From NCBI RefSeq assembly GCF_010015445.1, contig NC_053121.1, forward strand, positions 28,748,434 to 28,812,433: a stretch of 64,000 bases of DNA, in the 5' to 3' direction. Shown piece by piece: positions 42,833-54,973 of the stretch; position 1 is the stretch's first letter; each line of letters opens with the position of its first letter. The DNA is from Perca fluviatilis. Taxonomy: Eukaryota; Chordata; Actinopteri; Perciformes; Percidae. The notes under the pieces are model-generated. The model saw only the letters and a list, made by a program, of their open reading frames with translations, had not been told where the DNA came from and made no database searches. A program made the position numbers and the translations under genes.

Positions 42833-43915
42833 ATCAAAGATCTTTTGGTCTTCCTATGTCTTAATATGTTCAAATGAACATGCATAGACAGGATCTGAAA
42901 GTAAAATGCTCTTGTGGGCCTGATTTTCATGGGGAAAGATAACAACACATGAATACAAGATTTTTTTTCTCCTGTAGAAGCCTTTGTTATTTCAGCTGCC
43001 TGATGGACTATCTCCATTTACACAATCTTTGGGCCAGGTCAGTGCCACACTGCGGGAACAGCACTTTCGGCTTATTTTGGCTTAATGTACACCAGAAGAT
43101 AATGCTCCAAGGCTTCTTTTTAGATAATAAGATGTCTCTTTTCCTTTGTAGCCTGCATCATTGTATTTCTATACAATTGCACTGCTTTGATTACTCCTTA
43201 AAATTACTGTCATCTTATTATTTTGTCCAATGTATGTTATGCTGCAAAATAGCAATAATTAAATGCTTAATCATAAACGCTAATAATATTTTAACCAATA
43301 AAAAGCGAGGTTATGAAACACTGCAGACGGATTAAATCTGGTGAACTTCTGGCAATGTGGGTCCAGCTTAAGAGAGATTTGGACCACATTTGGTTTAGCT
43401 TGGCCCCCATCCACAGAGTCTAAAACAACCACTCAGTGACCTGGCAACAACAATCCCACACTGCAGGCAGCTGTGTGGTTATGACACTGCTGTGACTGCT
43501 GTGTGTGCGCGTGATTTCCTTCCATATAAAAACTATGGGTCGTCTTACATACACAGTCTTATCTCACACAGCAGGAGGTTGGAGAGTTTTGACACCATTG
43601 CTATGTGCATACGTGACATCCTTCACATAAAAGGCTACAGGTGAATGCTAATCATGGCAATGCCTCGAGTGTCTCCCTGAGGTTGCATTTTATTAGTATC
43701 TTCACTGAGTTAACTCCACATTTACAATCCGATCGTTTTCAAATGTGTGGCTTTAACATACTATTTTAGCTCTATAACAATGTTTAGGAACCCAAACTGG
43801 GCAGTGAATCTGTATCTAGGGGGTTGCAATTTAAATTAGTCTGGGAAGTCAAGTTAGTCAAAAACATTAAAATATACTGACTGAGTTGCAAGGTTAATAA
43901 ACCACCTAGCTAAAG

Positions 43916-44275
43916 CTTAAATGATTAGACGGTCAACAAGTCGATCTATTTTAATAATCAGTTAATCTTTTCAGTAATTGTTCAAGCAAAAATGCCAAAG
44001 ATTTGCTGGTTTACAACTTCTCAAAGGGAAGGATTTGCTGCTTTTCTTTGTTATATGACAGTAAACTGAATATCTTTGGGGTTTGATTGCTTGGTCAGAC
44101 AAAACAAACAACTTGAATATGTCAATGTGGTCTTGAAAATATTTAGGAAATTATTATTTCTTTTTTTTAAGAATCGGGGACGTTATATTTTCTGAGACTT
44201 AGACATTCAGCTATCAGAACGCCTACAATTAACTGTCAGATGAATCCATTATAAAACAAATAGTTAGCTGCTTGC
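43916..44275. repeat. old interspersed repeat, copy B
   Basis: Contains TTTGCTGCTTTTCTTTGTTA followed by TATGACAGTAAACTGAATAT and TTGGTCAGACAAAACAA, a well-known teleost interspersed repeat. Copies at 37941-38170, 45432-45716 and (partial) 3170-3310. Confidence 0.65.
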
Positions 44276-45189
44276 AACCCTGTAGCTGAGACATACCACA
44301 GCCCTGTGGTGAATCGTTTATGAATGTTATGTTTGTGGTGCTGCTAAATGGTACAGAAATAACCTAAGCAGCTGTTTCTAATATCTAATTAATATAGACT
44401 GGCCCAAATATTAAAAATATCTCTCAGAATTACACAGCTCAACAGCACCACAAACTATAACCTCCAAAATGACCATAAAGTTGAATCAACACCTCTCTAA
44501 AACAGTTACAATAAAAAAATAAATAAATATGACTTTAACCTTTGTGAAGGATTTATTGCTGGACTGATGTATTAGACTGCATATGTTCAACTGAGTGTAA
44601 TACACCATCATTCCAACGTGTATTACAGGAGCTGACTCAACATCAGCATCATTGCAGAGTTGACCTTTACTCCAGTCTGTCTATAGACACATTTGCTGTA
44701 TCTTACACAATAACCTAGTTGTGTTTTGCCAACAGATTAAACTTTACTGAGCTATATTACAGGTTTAGCATAAGCCCTTCAGATAAGACCATAGATCATT
44801 CGTGTTCCACAAATAAGCTGCAGGTTAAAGTCAAGTTGTTTGTGTTGTTGCTGAGATACTAAAGTCAGGAACCTAAAAACAGATGATGACAAAAATAGAT
44901 AATTCTTCACAATGAATGTGTTTACCTTTGAATCTTAAGTAAAATTTCCTGGTAACTGCAGTATTACTTCTTTACATTAACTAAATACACGCCTCCACCT
45001 CTGTGTATGCATACAGTACATTAGTATATTGTTAAAGCTAAATGCCACATAGATGCATTATCTAATAAGCATGTAGTGCAGAAGCATCAGAGGCTGCTGT
45101 AGCACTAAAATACTGCCAGGACAGTTAACAGCACATAAATAACTTCCTTTATGTTAGTCTTGAATTTAGATTTATTGTACTTACTTTGT

Positions 45190-45192
<3 letters not shown>

Positions 45193-45267
<75 letters not shown>
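45193..45267. repeat. (TA)n microsatellite 1
   Basis: About 37 TA units. Confidence 0.97.
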
Positions 45268-45270
<3 letters not shown>

Positions 45271-45431
45271 CTTTTTTTTTCTACCCTTTTATACAACTTT
45301 TAATATTATTTGTGAAATCCACTTCATTTTTCAATCAGTTTGTATTTCTGATTTGATATGCCATATAAATGAAGTTATTATTATACAAAATTGCAATGAT
45401 CATCATTAGGTTGGTTGATATTGGCATATTG

Positions 45432-45716
45432 TAGGACTGCAAGTAACAATTATTTTGATAATCGAATTCTGTCAACATTAAAGGAATAATCGTTTAGTCT
45501 GACTCTATATATGATGTCTCCTTATAGCTTGTTTTGTCCAATTAACAGTCCAAAAATGATCAAAGGACTATCAAATAGGACAAAAAAAAGCAGAAAAGCC
45601 TCACAAATAAAAAGCTGGAACCTGGGGGACTGCAATTTCATCAATTAATGACCATCCAAAAAGCTGCAGATACATTTTTCCATGACTGACTAATTGATTA
45701 ATGCTTCAGCTCTAAA
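45432..45716. repeat. old interspersed repeat, copy C (opposite orientation)
   Basis: The reverse complement begins AGAGCTGAAGCATTAATCAA, with TAATCGATTATCAAAAT-like sequence at the other end, as in copy B. It lies between two TA microsatellites. Confidence 0.5.
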
Positions 45717-45754
45717 ATTTTGCTAAATTAACTTCCTAGGAATTAGTGAGATAT

Positions 45755-45757
<3 letters not shown>

Positions 45758-45808
<51 letters not shown>
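45758..45808. repeat. (TA)n microsatellite 2
   Basis: About 25 TA units, 490 bp from the first tract. Confidence 0.97.
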
Positions 45809-45810
<2 letters not shown>

Positions 45811-46829
45811 CCTATCGTGTATGTGTGAATTAAATTGCTGGCATGTATGCACAATAATGCAAGTATGCACACAGTACCCTAAACCCTTTTGTACTACAAA
45901 CGTATGCCTAATATAGCACACTATACGGAAAATCCGTCCTAATTCAGGGTAATGGCCGGATACGATTATGCAATGTGCAAAGGATTTCAGAGAGCCCAGA
46001 AATGAAAGTCAGCCCGTCGATTCCTTAAAACAACGTTTCTGAATTAACTGTTACACATACAAACACATTCACCAGGAAACAGCACAGACAAAATAGATTA
46101 ATGGCCAACACTGTGCCAGAAAACACTAGAACATTCCTGCACAGACAGCTTAATATAACCGAGCTGCTGGAGCATCTGTGTAAATTGTGAAGCTTTCCAG
46201 AAACAGTCTGAACAGAAAACGAAACTACCGGCTACAGTTCAAAAGAACAAGAACTCCAGACACCCGAAACAACAGGATGTAACATTTCTGTACAATTGTA
46301 GTGTACAATAACCGTCAAAACCAGGGTGACTGAATTGCCCGTTGCATCTCACATTCTTGATGCAGAAGCAAAGACACAAATCTACTGTTTAACGTTACAA
46401 CGTGTCTGCGAAACTGAAAACAAGAGGAGTTATTCAGTTTTGCTAGTGGCATCCAAAACCCCTCAAATATTTAATTATTTATGTCAGTTTTTCCTTTTCT
46501 GTCTCCGAGTTAGCTCGATGTGCCTGCAAAGGAGCCACAGATGTGATGGAACTGCCTCCGTCGCTAGCTGTTAGCTCCCAAAAAACACAAATAAAGCAAC
46601 ACACGGTTTAACACCCACTATGCACTTACATGTTAGCCTCCAAATAAAGATACAACTGCGGCAGATACATTCAGAAAACACATGCAAGCTATAGTTAATT
46701 AAACAGATGACAGAAAGCGTCAGACACAGTTAGCTTTAGCTGGTTAGCATTTAGCTACTAAGATGCTGAGTGAACCAGAAGAAGCGCTGTTAGCAAGGCG
46801 AGCTAATCAGTCGCTCAGGGGTACCTTAC

Positions 46830-47050
46830 CAGGTCAAAACAAACAGGAACGCGGAGCAAGATGCATTAATTTCTTGTTTCGTTTCTGTAGCCGACGTCTG
46901 GAGAGACAGCAACTTCGATGAAATCAAAGCAGACGCTGTAGAATTATCGTTGGAGACATTGCAAAGATACTCGAAAATAATGTGGTTCCTGTTTTTTGCT
47001 TGGACTGGCTCGGATGCCCGTTTGCAGGTCGTTGCTTAGCGAGTCTCTCT
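46830..47050 (-). promoter_or_regulatory. fam13b: probable fam13b first (noncoding) exon and promoter region
   Basis: On the minus strand GACCTG|GTAAGG at 46830/46829 is an excellent donor, preceded by about 200 bp with more CpG than the surroundings and no long frame. It lies upstream of the leader exon on the same strand and downstream of the cxcl14 3' end, where a promoter is expected. No TATA box is evident, and the transcription start is not fixed; the upper boundary given is a guess. Confidence 0.4.
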
Positions 47051-47394
47051 CGCACACACACACACCCTCAAGGGACGAACCTGCCAAACACTGACCCCGC
47101 CTCTCTCACTGTGAACACAGTGGGAGGCGAATTTGCGTTTCCTACATCAGTGGTTACAAAACTTTTTAATGGCAAGGAACCCTAAACTGACACAAATTAG
47201 ACCACTGATCCCCATTTTAAAATATTTATTCCCAGGGACCCCCATATGGTAGGATTGATGCTTTTAAATGTTTTATCACATTGAGTGTATGGAACCCATC
47301 ACCAAAATAGTCACACATGCTGCCATTGTGTTACTTAAGATAGAATTGCAGTGAAATTCCAGGGTCACCCTGGAACTCCCTCAAGGACCCCTGG

Positions 47395-47600
47395 GTGTTC
47401 CCGGACCCTACAATACACCCATGGTTTCATCGGATGGCGAAGGCATGTCCCACCCTACTCTGCCTTACTCTGTCTCTGATTGGCTTACTCTGGTATTCTT
47501 ACACAAACCCTAACCAATCCCACTCCTCATGTCTAAACCTAACCAATCCAGCCAACGAAGCCTTCGCCGTTCTGGGAAAACGCAAATTCGCCAGAGGGAA
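47395..47600. repeat. probable DNA-transposon relic with GATTGGCTTACTCTGG
   Basis: The inverted words GGCGAAGGC (about 47436) and GCCTTCGCC (about 47560) bound a block with TTGGCTTACTCTGGTATTCT and CCTAACCAATCC, a repeat seen in many teleosts. Ends not defined. Confidence 0.4.
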
Positions 47601-47789
47601 ACAGTTGCCAAAAATACTGTCCCCTCCTTGCAGAAGGCAGACAGGCAGAGGCAGCTGACTTAAAACATACAAAAAAGCTTTGTCTTTCATTTATCTGTTA
47701 CTCATTTTATTCATTCTTTATTATCGACAGTTTAACCAACACAGTGTCTATGTCACAAGTTATAGAACATAGAAGTAGTGTAGTATAGG

Positions 47790-48110
47790 CCCACTGAAGT
47801 ACAATTTTAAGGTACTTTACTTGAGTATTTCCATTGTTTACTTTATACATCTATTCCACTACACTACAGAGGCAAATGTTGTACTTTTGACTCCACTAAT
47901 ATGTATTTGATACCTTTAGTTACTTTGCAGATTCAGATTAATAATACAAAATATAATAAACAAATTGATTATGATATATTATATTGGCTAAAGATAAGAC
48001 TTTGTTAATCCCTTGGTGAAATTCTTAAGCTTCCCAACAGCAGTGATAAAAGTTACTAAGTATATTACTGTACTTTACTTGAATGTTTCCATTTTATACA
48101 ATCTGTAATC
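47790..48110. repeat. teleost interspersed repeat (ACTTTACTTGAGTATTTCC type)
   Basis: Contains AAGTACAATTTTAAGGTACT, CTTGAGTATTTCCATTGTTT and ACTTTGCAGATTCAGATT in the usual order. A fragment of the 3' end of the same family lies at 53700-53800 (TTACTTAAGTTAAGGATCTG). Confidence 0.6.
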
Positions 48111-49753
48111 TTAATGTCCCCTAATCTGCTTCTTTAGAAGCTTTTATCTGCATCTCACGTATTTATCAGCAGATAGAGTTTGCTCAATGAGGTAGTAAGG
48201 TAAATGTATCAATAATATCCTGAAAGTGACAGTTCTTAACAGTAAATGCATTTAGCTTTGAATGTTATTGCTGTTCTAGATACATTACGTATATAAAGGC
48301 TCAGGGATCATTTGCTCTGCTTATACCTTTATTACATTAGTATATTGTTATACCTGATGAGAGTTATCAAGTCTCCATGTAGTACACCCGCATCAGAGGC
48401 CCCTGTCATCCCAACTGGCACTAGTTTTGTGTAGACATAATCAGATACATTAAAGTTATTCATAATATTGGCATGAACTTTTATTTTTCATGTACCCATT
48501 TATATACTTTTAATATTTTTGGGGAAACCATTGTCGCATGTACCAGTCTATGACTCAACATTTGATACATGTATCTTTTAAGTAAAGATATTGTTGTAAT
48601 TAGTGTCTTTCTGTACATGCAAGTATGCACAATAATGTATGTGTCCAAAGCCCATCCGCTAAAATATTTACAGGTAAACTATCCCTGTATCGTTAACGTC
48701 CATTATATTACCGTCTGTGGTTCTTCACCTGATAAACATCATATGGTATATACCGCCACCTGGAGGGCTGCTTATCTCACAGCACTTTAATTTGAAAGAG
48801 CTCTAGCTTCCTTCCTCTTTTACACATTTTCCATTAGAAAAGTGAATCAAATGCAAACACAAGCTGCTCTATAGATACTTTATTGCTGTGTTTATTGTTT
48901 TACACTCAATGGAATGTTTAACTGTGTTTGGTGGGCCGGTCCAAACACTCACCCTCCCAATACCAAACCAAAGATTTAAATAGCAAAAACAACTGTAATG
49001 CAGTTATACAATATACACAACAATATAACATCTTAAGATAAATTCACTCTCACAAACATATAGGCTATACTGGTCCATTTACAAAATGTATTTATATATA
49101 TTTTTTTATATAAGATATAAAACAAGAGTAATGCACATTCTTCAAAACGTAAAGGAAATGTGTTTTTGTGTAAAAGCAGAAATATGTGTGTGAGATTTCT
49201 GTTTGGTGGCAACAAAACAACACCCAACAGTCATTATTACCAAGTGTATCCACAGCACACAGAATAATAACACATTTGACAGCATTGTTCAGGAGATCTA
49301 CTTGAGGAGAGATAAGATCGTAAAAGAGCAGAGTATCATCACCCACGTAGGATTGTAGGAGACAGTAAAATTATCATTAGCAAAAATGAAATGCCTACAT
49401 TTATTTAAATATATGCTATTTGAATGTTGTTTTGTATGTGGACATTAGGTGTGCTTTAGACTGCTAAAGTTTTCAGGCAATTTGTCCCTTTCAAGTTTAA
49501 AAATGTGAAATCTCATGCACTGGTCCAAAGCTCAGCACAGTTCATATATTTTTGATTATATTCAGTATTTTTCTTATTGTTAACAAATCCCATGAAAAAA
49601 CAACAACAATGAATCAATCCAACTAACCTATTGTGTATCCAAGGTCGATATATATATCTCATTATATGTATCTCATTCCTCTGTACTATTGTTGTCAACA
49701 AAATATTAAAAACACATCAATGATCCTCACTGTTGTACTGGGTGATATGGTTC

Positions 49754-51061
49754 TTTATTACCATAAACATGGTCACTGTCATTTATTTGGAGTCACTGTT
49801 GTGCCACAGTAAATACTCAGTTGAGCACCAATTGTATATTAATCCTTATTAACTCCTGTTTGAGTGGGACTTGCTAAGAACTACAGCGCACATCTGTTTT
49901 AGGGAGTTTAGGGATGGGTGCCTCAGACAGCTTTGGGAATTTGGGAAGTAACACATTGTTGATTTTCCATATTTTCATGGGATATATGTTAACATTAACA
50001 AAAATCAAGAACATCACCAGCCTTATTCTTTAAGGATGCTATCATAAGTAGCACAATTCAGTGCTTATGTAGGCAGTTTGTATGAAATATTGTCTAATTA
50101 CACACTTATTCCAAGAGGTTTCACTAACAAATCTTCCAACCAGTGAAAATATATAACAGATAGAGCTTTGTTGATGTAAACTGCAGACAGTCTTGCTTTC
50201 TTAGTGTATTTTATGATCTTGTTTTTTAATTAACTCCAGTCCACAGACTGTACTGTACATAGAAATGGCACAACATTAACTATTTGTATTCTTTAATAAC
50301 TGCTGAAACTACACCCTGCCAATTAATTAGATCATATTTTACAAAATAGGTGCTGCAGAGTAATGTGTTTGTTTGATACATATGACTAGCATGAACATGG
50401 TAAACATACACACAGTGGCAGATCTCCTCTATCTGACCGAACAATAGCAACTTCTGTATTATATGTAATCGCACACTGACTGCTTCTCCTCTACAAATAC
50501 AGTATCAGATTCATTGAGAAACTTTATCACTACATTTTGACTACAACCTTTTAAACACGTGTGATCAGATTCTAAATGTTGGCTTTGTACAAATGTCGTA
50601 CCTGCCATACTGAATACAGAGTAGTGAAAATCTTAACAACTGAAACACCCACACTGTATTTTTCAAAGGAAGTTTTGCCCATTTCTTCAAAAATACACAT
50701 TCTTCACTTTGAAAGAAGCCTAACAGCAAAAGAGTCCCTTTAAGTAACAACTGAACGAACCTACAACTATTTGAACACAGATGGTGTTGTCTCGTCCACT
50801 ATTTGACAAGTATAACTACAGTTGTAAAGACTGAGGTGATGACTGACTGTAACTACAGTGATGGCCGACTAAAACGAGCCCACCAGCTTATATATACAAA
50901 CTAAAAATATCTCGTAATGTGCTCGTCAGATCTCAGGCAGAAGAGGGAAGAACTACAGTTTGATTGTAGATTACATCTTGTCCTTCGCAAAAACAGTCCC
51001 GGTGGTATTGTTGCTTTTTTTTTTTTCTCACTTCATCCACGTGTGCTGGGTAGCCGAAGTT
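49754..51061 (-). other. cxcl14: probable cxcl14 3'UTR
   Basis: After the stop there is AT-rich noncoding sequence. An AATAAA on the minus strand lies at 49754-49759, about 1.3 kb from the stop, which suits the long 3'UTR known for CXCL14; others lie at about 48884-48897. Which one is used cannot be told from the sequence. Confidence 0.35.
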
Positions 51062-51077
51062 TTAGGCTTCATACACC
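51062..51077 (-). CDS. cxcl14: cxcl14 exon 4 (last four codons and stop)
   Basis: Only 16 coding bases follow the acceptor CTTTTTCAG: one base finishing Arg95, then GTG TAT GAA GCC TAA (VYEA-stop). Mammalian CXCL14 also splits off its last VYEE codons in a separate exon, so this tiny coding exon is expected. It is too short for any ORF finder and was found by matching phase and the known C-terminus. Confidence 0.9.
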
Positions 51078-54000
51078 CTGAAAAAGAAACAACATTTTTT
51101 GTTTTTTTTTATATAATGTTAGTGGAAGGACATAGATTTAAACTGCGTATGACCCACAGAGTCCCCTGTGGAAATGTTCTCTGGTACAAAATACTGAATC
51201 TCTGCCGTCTTCGCAGGGCTTTTTGTCTGTGGCTGACTCTGACCTCTGACCTCCACATGGTGGAGGGAAAGTGAGAGTAGAAATTGGAACAAAACAAATC
51301 AATAAAGTTTCACAGAGAGGCCACTGTGCTTGGACATGGTCTACAAGTCAGAGTCAGCGATAACAGAGGCAGGTTGTGTGGTGTGTGCATTATGGTTGTG
51401 CTTAGAGGAGCATTAAGGGATATGGAAATATAATAGGAAAGAATACAAATAGGTTGCTGACATCAATTATGAGCCTTTTAGTGTTGTGTCTTACTAAATG
51501 TGTCTATTACATAAACTCTGGCTGTATAGGGGCAGCAGAAACAAGCTGTGAAAACAACATTGGTATGGTTTTAAGTTGATACGATGAATGTGTTAGCAAA
51601 ATGTTGCCTTTAAAATCCACTCCCCCTTCAGCTCTGTTTTTGGTCTCTATTGACCCGTGAGAGAATTACTGATAAATGCTCCACTACGTTCACCAGCTAG
51701 TCGCTAAAGAACGACACTAGAAAAGCTCTGAGGAGCTGAGAGGAACTGCACATTCGGGTGAAAGCTGTTTGTGCTTTTGTCACTAAGAGGGACACCTTTT
51801 ACATTTCACACACAGTTATTTGATCCATTGTAAGTATGATTATAGCCACTTTGAATAATAATAAGTGTTTTCATCTGTAGCATGATTAGGTTATTTTGCA
51901 GACTGCATGCTGACTAGAGCTAACTAGAACAGCCACAACAACATGTATGAGAACATTTAGACAATACCACTCATTCTCTCTTTTTGTCTTAAGCCTATGA
52001 GAATTTTCTGTCTCTTGTCATCTTGGGCATAGCCTTCTGAGGAATTAGAAGATTATTACCTGTGCTTGTCTTTCCAGATACGGAACCATTTGACCAGATT
52101 CTTGGTGCTCTGAAGTTTGGGATGGAGACAATACTCCTGCCCTTTGAACCGAGCCACGTTCTCCATCGTCACACTGAGAGGGCGAGCAAAGAAGAGGAGA
52201 CAAAACAAAAACAACACACACAAACAAACCACGGAGATGTTAGAAAGTAAAATCAAAATATATGAATAAAACCAAATCATTCATAATATTATGCACTTCC
52301 ATGGCAGTTAAATTGAAGTTTGTAAGGTATATCAAGATAGTTCCTGTTGCTTTCACAGCAACACGATAATAACACCAATGTTCTCCAAATAACACAATAG
52401 CAGGCCAAAATGTCACATATTCACTCATAATACAGTGGCATCAGAATCTGCTTGCTACTGTAGAAGTATTTAGAGAAGAAAATGTACAGATTAAGCAATA
52501 CACATTTGACATTTAGAGTGCAGTCATTTGTGGTTTAAATGGTTTAATTAGGCTGCACAATATGTTTGGAGAAATAGACAACCATATTATCTTCAATAGT
52601 TTTAAGAGAAGGTTGAGAACAACTACAGGAGCCAACTTAAAGTGAAAGGTTTTTGTATGAACTTCAAAAGAACCGAATAAAGTAAAAATGCTAGGGGTAT
52701 TTAAAACTCTCTGAAAGCCCGTCTGAGTAACTTGAATAGAGACAATCAAGTTGTAGCACCGTTGACATGTTTTTGCCCCAAATTTGAGCTGCTATTCTAA
52801 AGTGCCCTCAATAACATTTCCACAGTTAAATGCCCTCACAATTCAAAAGATCAGCTTGCACAGGGCGGCAAGTTACTTGGCAATGAAGTAAAATTATGGA
52901 GCTGCCGCTAAAAAATGTGACATCTAAGCTCATTGAATCAATTGGTCTGTCTGTAACGCTCTGCTTAAGGCAACGGTAGAGACAGTCTGCCTGCATGTGG
53001 CATATTCAGGCCAAACAAGGGAAATGTGGGAAAAAACACCCAGCATGCCATGGGGCCTCTCCATCCAGGGACACACTCAAAGGCTCACCAAACCATGAAT
53101 GCTAAATAAGTTTACTGGAAGAGAAAAGACTTGACTCTCAATAAAAACACTGCATTCATTAGGTATAATGATTCAGGTTGACGAGTTTAGCCTCTATTTT
53201 CCTGCTCATTCAGTTGTCATTTTGTGTGGCTATTGAGGGGCTGCTGTACATGCCTTGTTATGGAAGAACTGAGCTCTGAGTGTGTGGTTGACAGAGAGAA
53301 CATGAAGGTGCTTCTGTATGCGTGCATGCCAATGGACTCTTATCAGCAATGCTGCAGTTATAAACACACACCCTGAACGTTTATCCATGGCTGCTCAGCA
53401 GAGGTAGGATTGAACCTAATTACTGTGTTAATATGGGCTTTAGTTCCTCCTCATTATCATTCACCTCGGCAGCTGAAGTGCAGCCACTGGCTCTAACATG
53501 GTAAGTAAAATGTTTCATAAGCACAGGGGGAGGAAGGAGAGGCTGGGAGAGATATCAAAGAGCAAAAGGGAAAAGGCAATGCAGCTAATATAGCACATTT
53601 CAGCAACAAGGCAATTCAAAGTGCTTTACATAAAAAATTGAAGAGCAGTTAAAAACAATTAAAAACATCCATCCATTAAAGAGAATATAAAAACTGCTAA
53701 AATACTCAGGTAAAATTTGGAATTCATGGCTTTTACTTGTAATAGAGTATTTTCATAGTGTGGCATTACTACTCTTACTTAAGTTAAGGATCTGAATACA
53801 ACCATTAACAGAGGCATAACAACACAGGGAGAAGACAAGAGGCAGCAAGAAAAACAGAAAAAGAACCTGATAAAGGGCACCAATAAGAAAAATAATAAGT
53901 AAAAAGCGGGTGAAAAAAGATATAAAATAGATAAAGTAGATAAAAGACTGAATGACTAAAAGAAGGAAGAGAAAATGGAGAGGAAAAAAAGAAAAAGGAG

Positions 54001-54942
54001 AAAACAGGGACATTTTGTGGCTTCGAGCTATGTGTGGTTTAGGAGTGGTCGCTCAGAATGCCAAATTGAGCGCCGTAAGCCAAACGGCTACAACAAAGGC
54101 CAGAGGGGGACTCTCTCGCTCATTTCTCTCCTATGCTTTTTCTTTCTGCGGCTTTCCGGAGCCCGCTGAGGCTCGTTTTTCACTGGGCACCAGCGGCTGG
54201 TGGCCCCCATCTCATGCTAATAGAGCAGCCTTAAATAATGGCTGTGTGGCTGGGTAACACACACTCACACAGAAACAGACCAGACAGCTGAACTAGACCA
54301 ATTCTAGCACGTCTCAAGAGTGTTGTTTTGCATTCACACAAACACGCTTGATGATTACACTTATTACTCATGATTTAGTCTCACAGGGCCAGACCAATCT
54401 TCACAGTGCTGTGGAGTAAGGTCTGGCTACACCACAGATACATTCTAGGATAGGAGAAAAAATGCTCTGAGTTGTTTGCATTTATTTAAACCAATCACAA
54501 TTGTTTTAGGCGGCGCTAAGTTCTGGATGCAGCGACTGTGCCTCTGCAAAATGGTCTCAGGAAGGAACTTGTTTTGGTGTAACATTTGAGCCCCACAAAA
54601 GAAAATGTTAAAAAGTTAACTGTTCACACAATACAGTAACGTGAGCTATTTAAATTAGCTGGAAACATGGTTAAACGTTCTGACTTCTGCACAGACAAGA
54701 TTCAACCTTTATATCGCACTTTAAAGGTTGTTTACTTTAATAATAGTTGTCCATTATAGAGCATCAACTTTGAAAACAATACTTTGGCTCCAGCCAATGA
54801 TTTGTATTCAATATAAATTTATTTGTCTATTATTTTTGTGATTAATTGATTAATCATTGCACAATAAAAAAAATAAAACAATTGTGAAAACTGCACATTA
54901 AAACTGGCATCTTCATATTGCTTGTTTTGTACGCCTACAATC

Positions 54943-54973
<31 letters not shown>

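Larger units (their letters stand above)
26980..46829 (-). other. probable first intron of fam13b, 19.8 kb
   Basis: No coding exon was found. It contains MITEs at 27627-28171, 31878-32656, 33916-34422, 34542-35285 and 40342-40571, a SINE (about 29143-29303), a LINE relic (39440-39857), an inverted duplication (35777-36080 with 42541-42832), old repeats at 37941-38170, 43916-44275 and 45432-45716, and two TA tracts. Stretches 29310-31870, 36090-37900, 40600-42500 and 42840-43900 show nothing I can name. The intron call depends on the first exon being right. Confidence 0.45.
47050..49753. other. intergenic region between cxcl14 and fam13b
   Basis: No coding signal. It contains repeat material: a segment near 47150-47640 that includes a CT/GATTGGCTTACTCTGG-type teleost repeat, and another at 47790-48110 with the ACTTTACTTGAGTATTTCC motif. 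The remainder to about 49750 is AT-rich and unremarkable. Confidence 0.55.

Noticed and set aside
54003..54257. Plus-strand frame at 53952-54257 in cxcl14 intron 2
   Set aside because: No splice signals or domain; starts in purine-rich repeat sequence.
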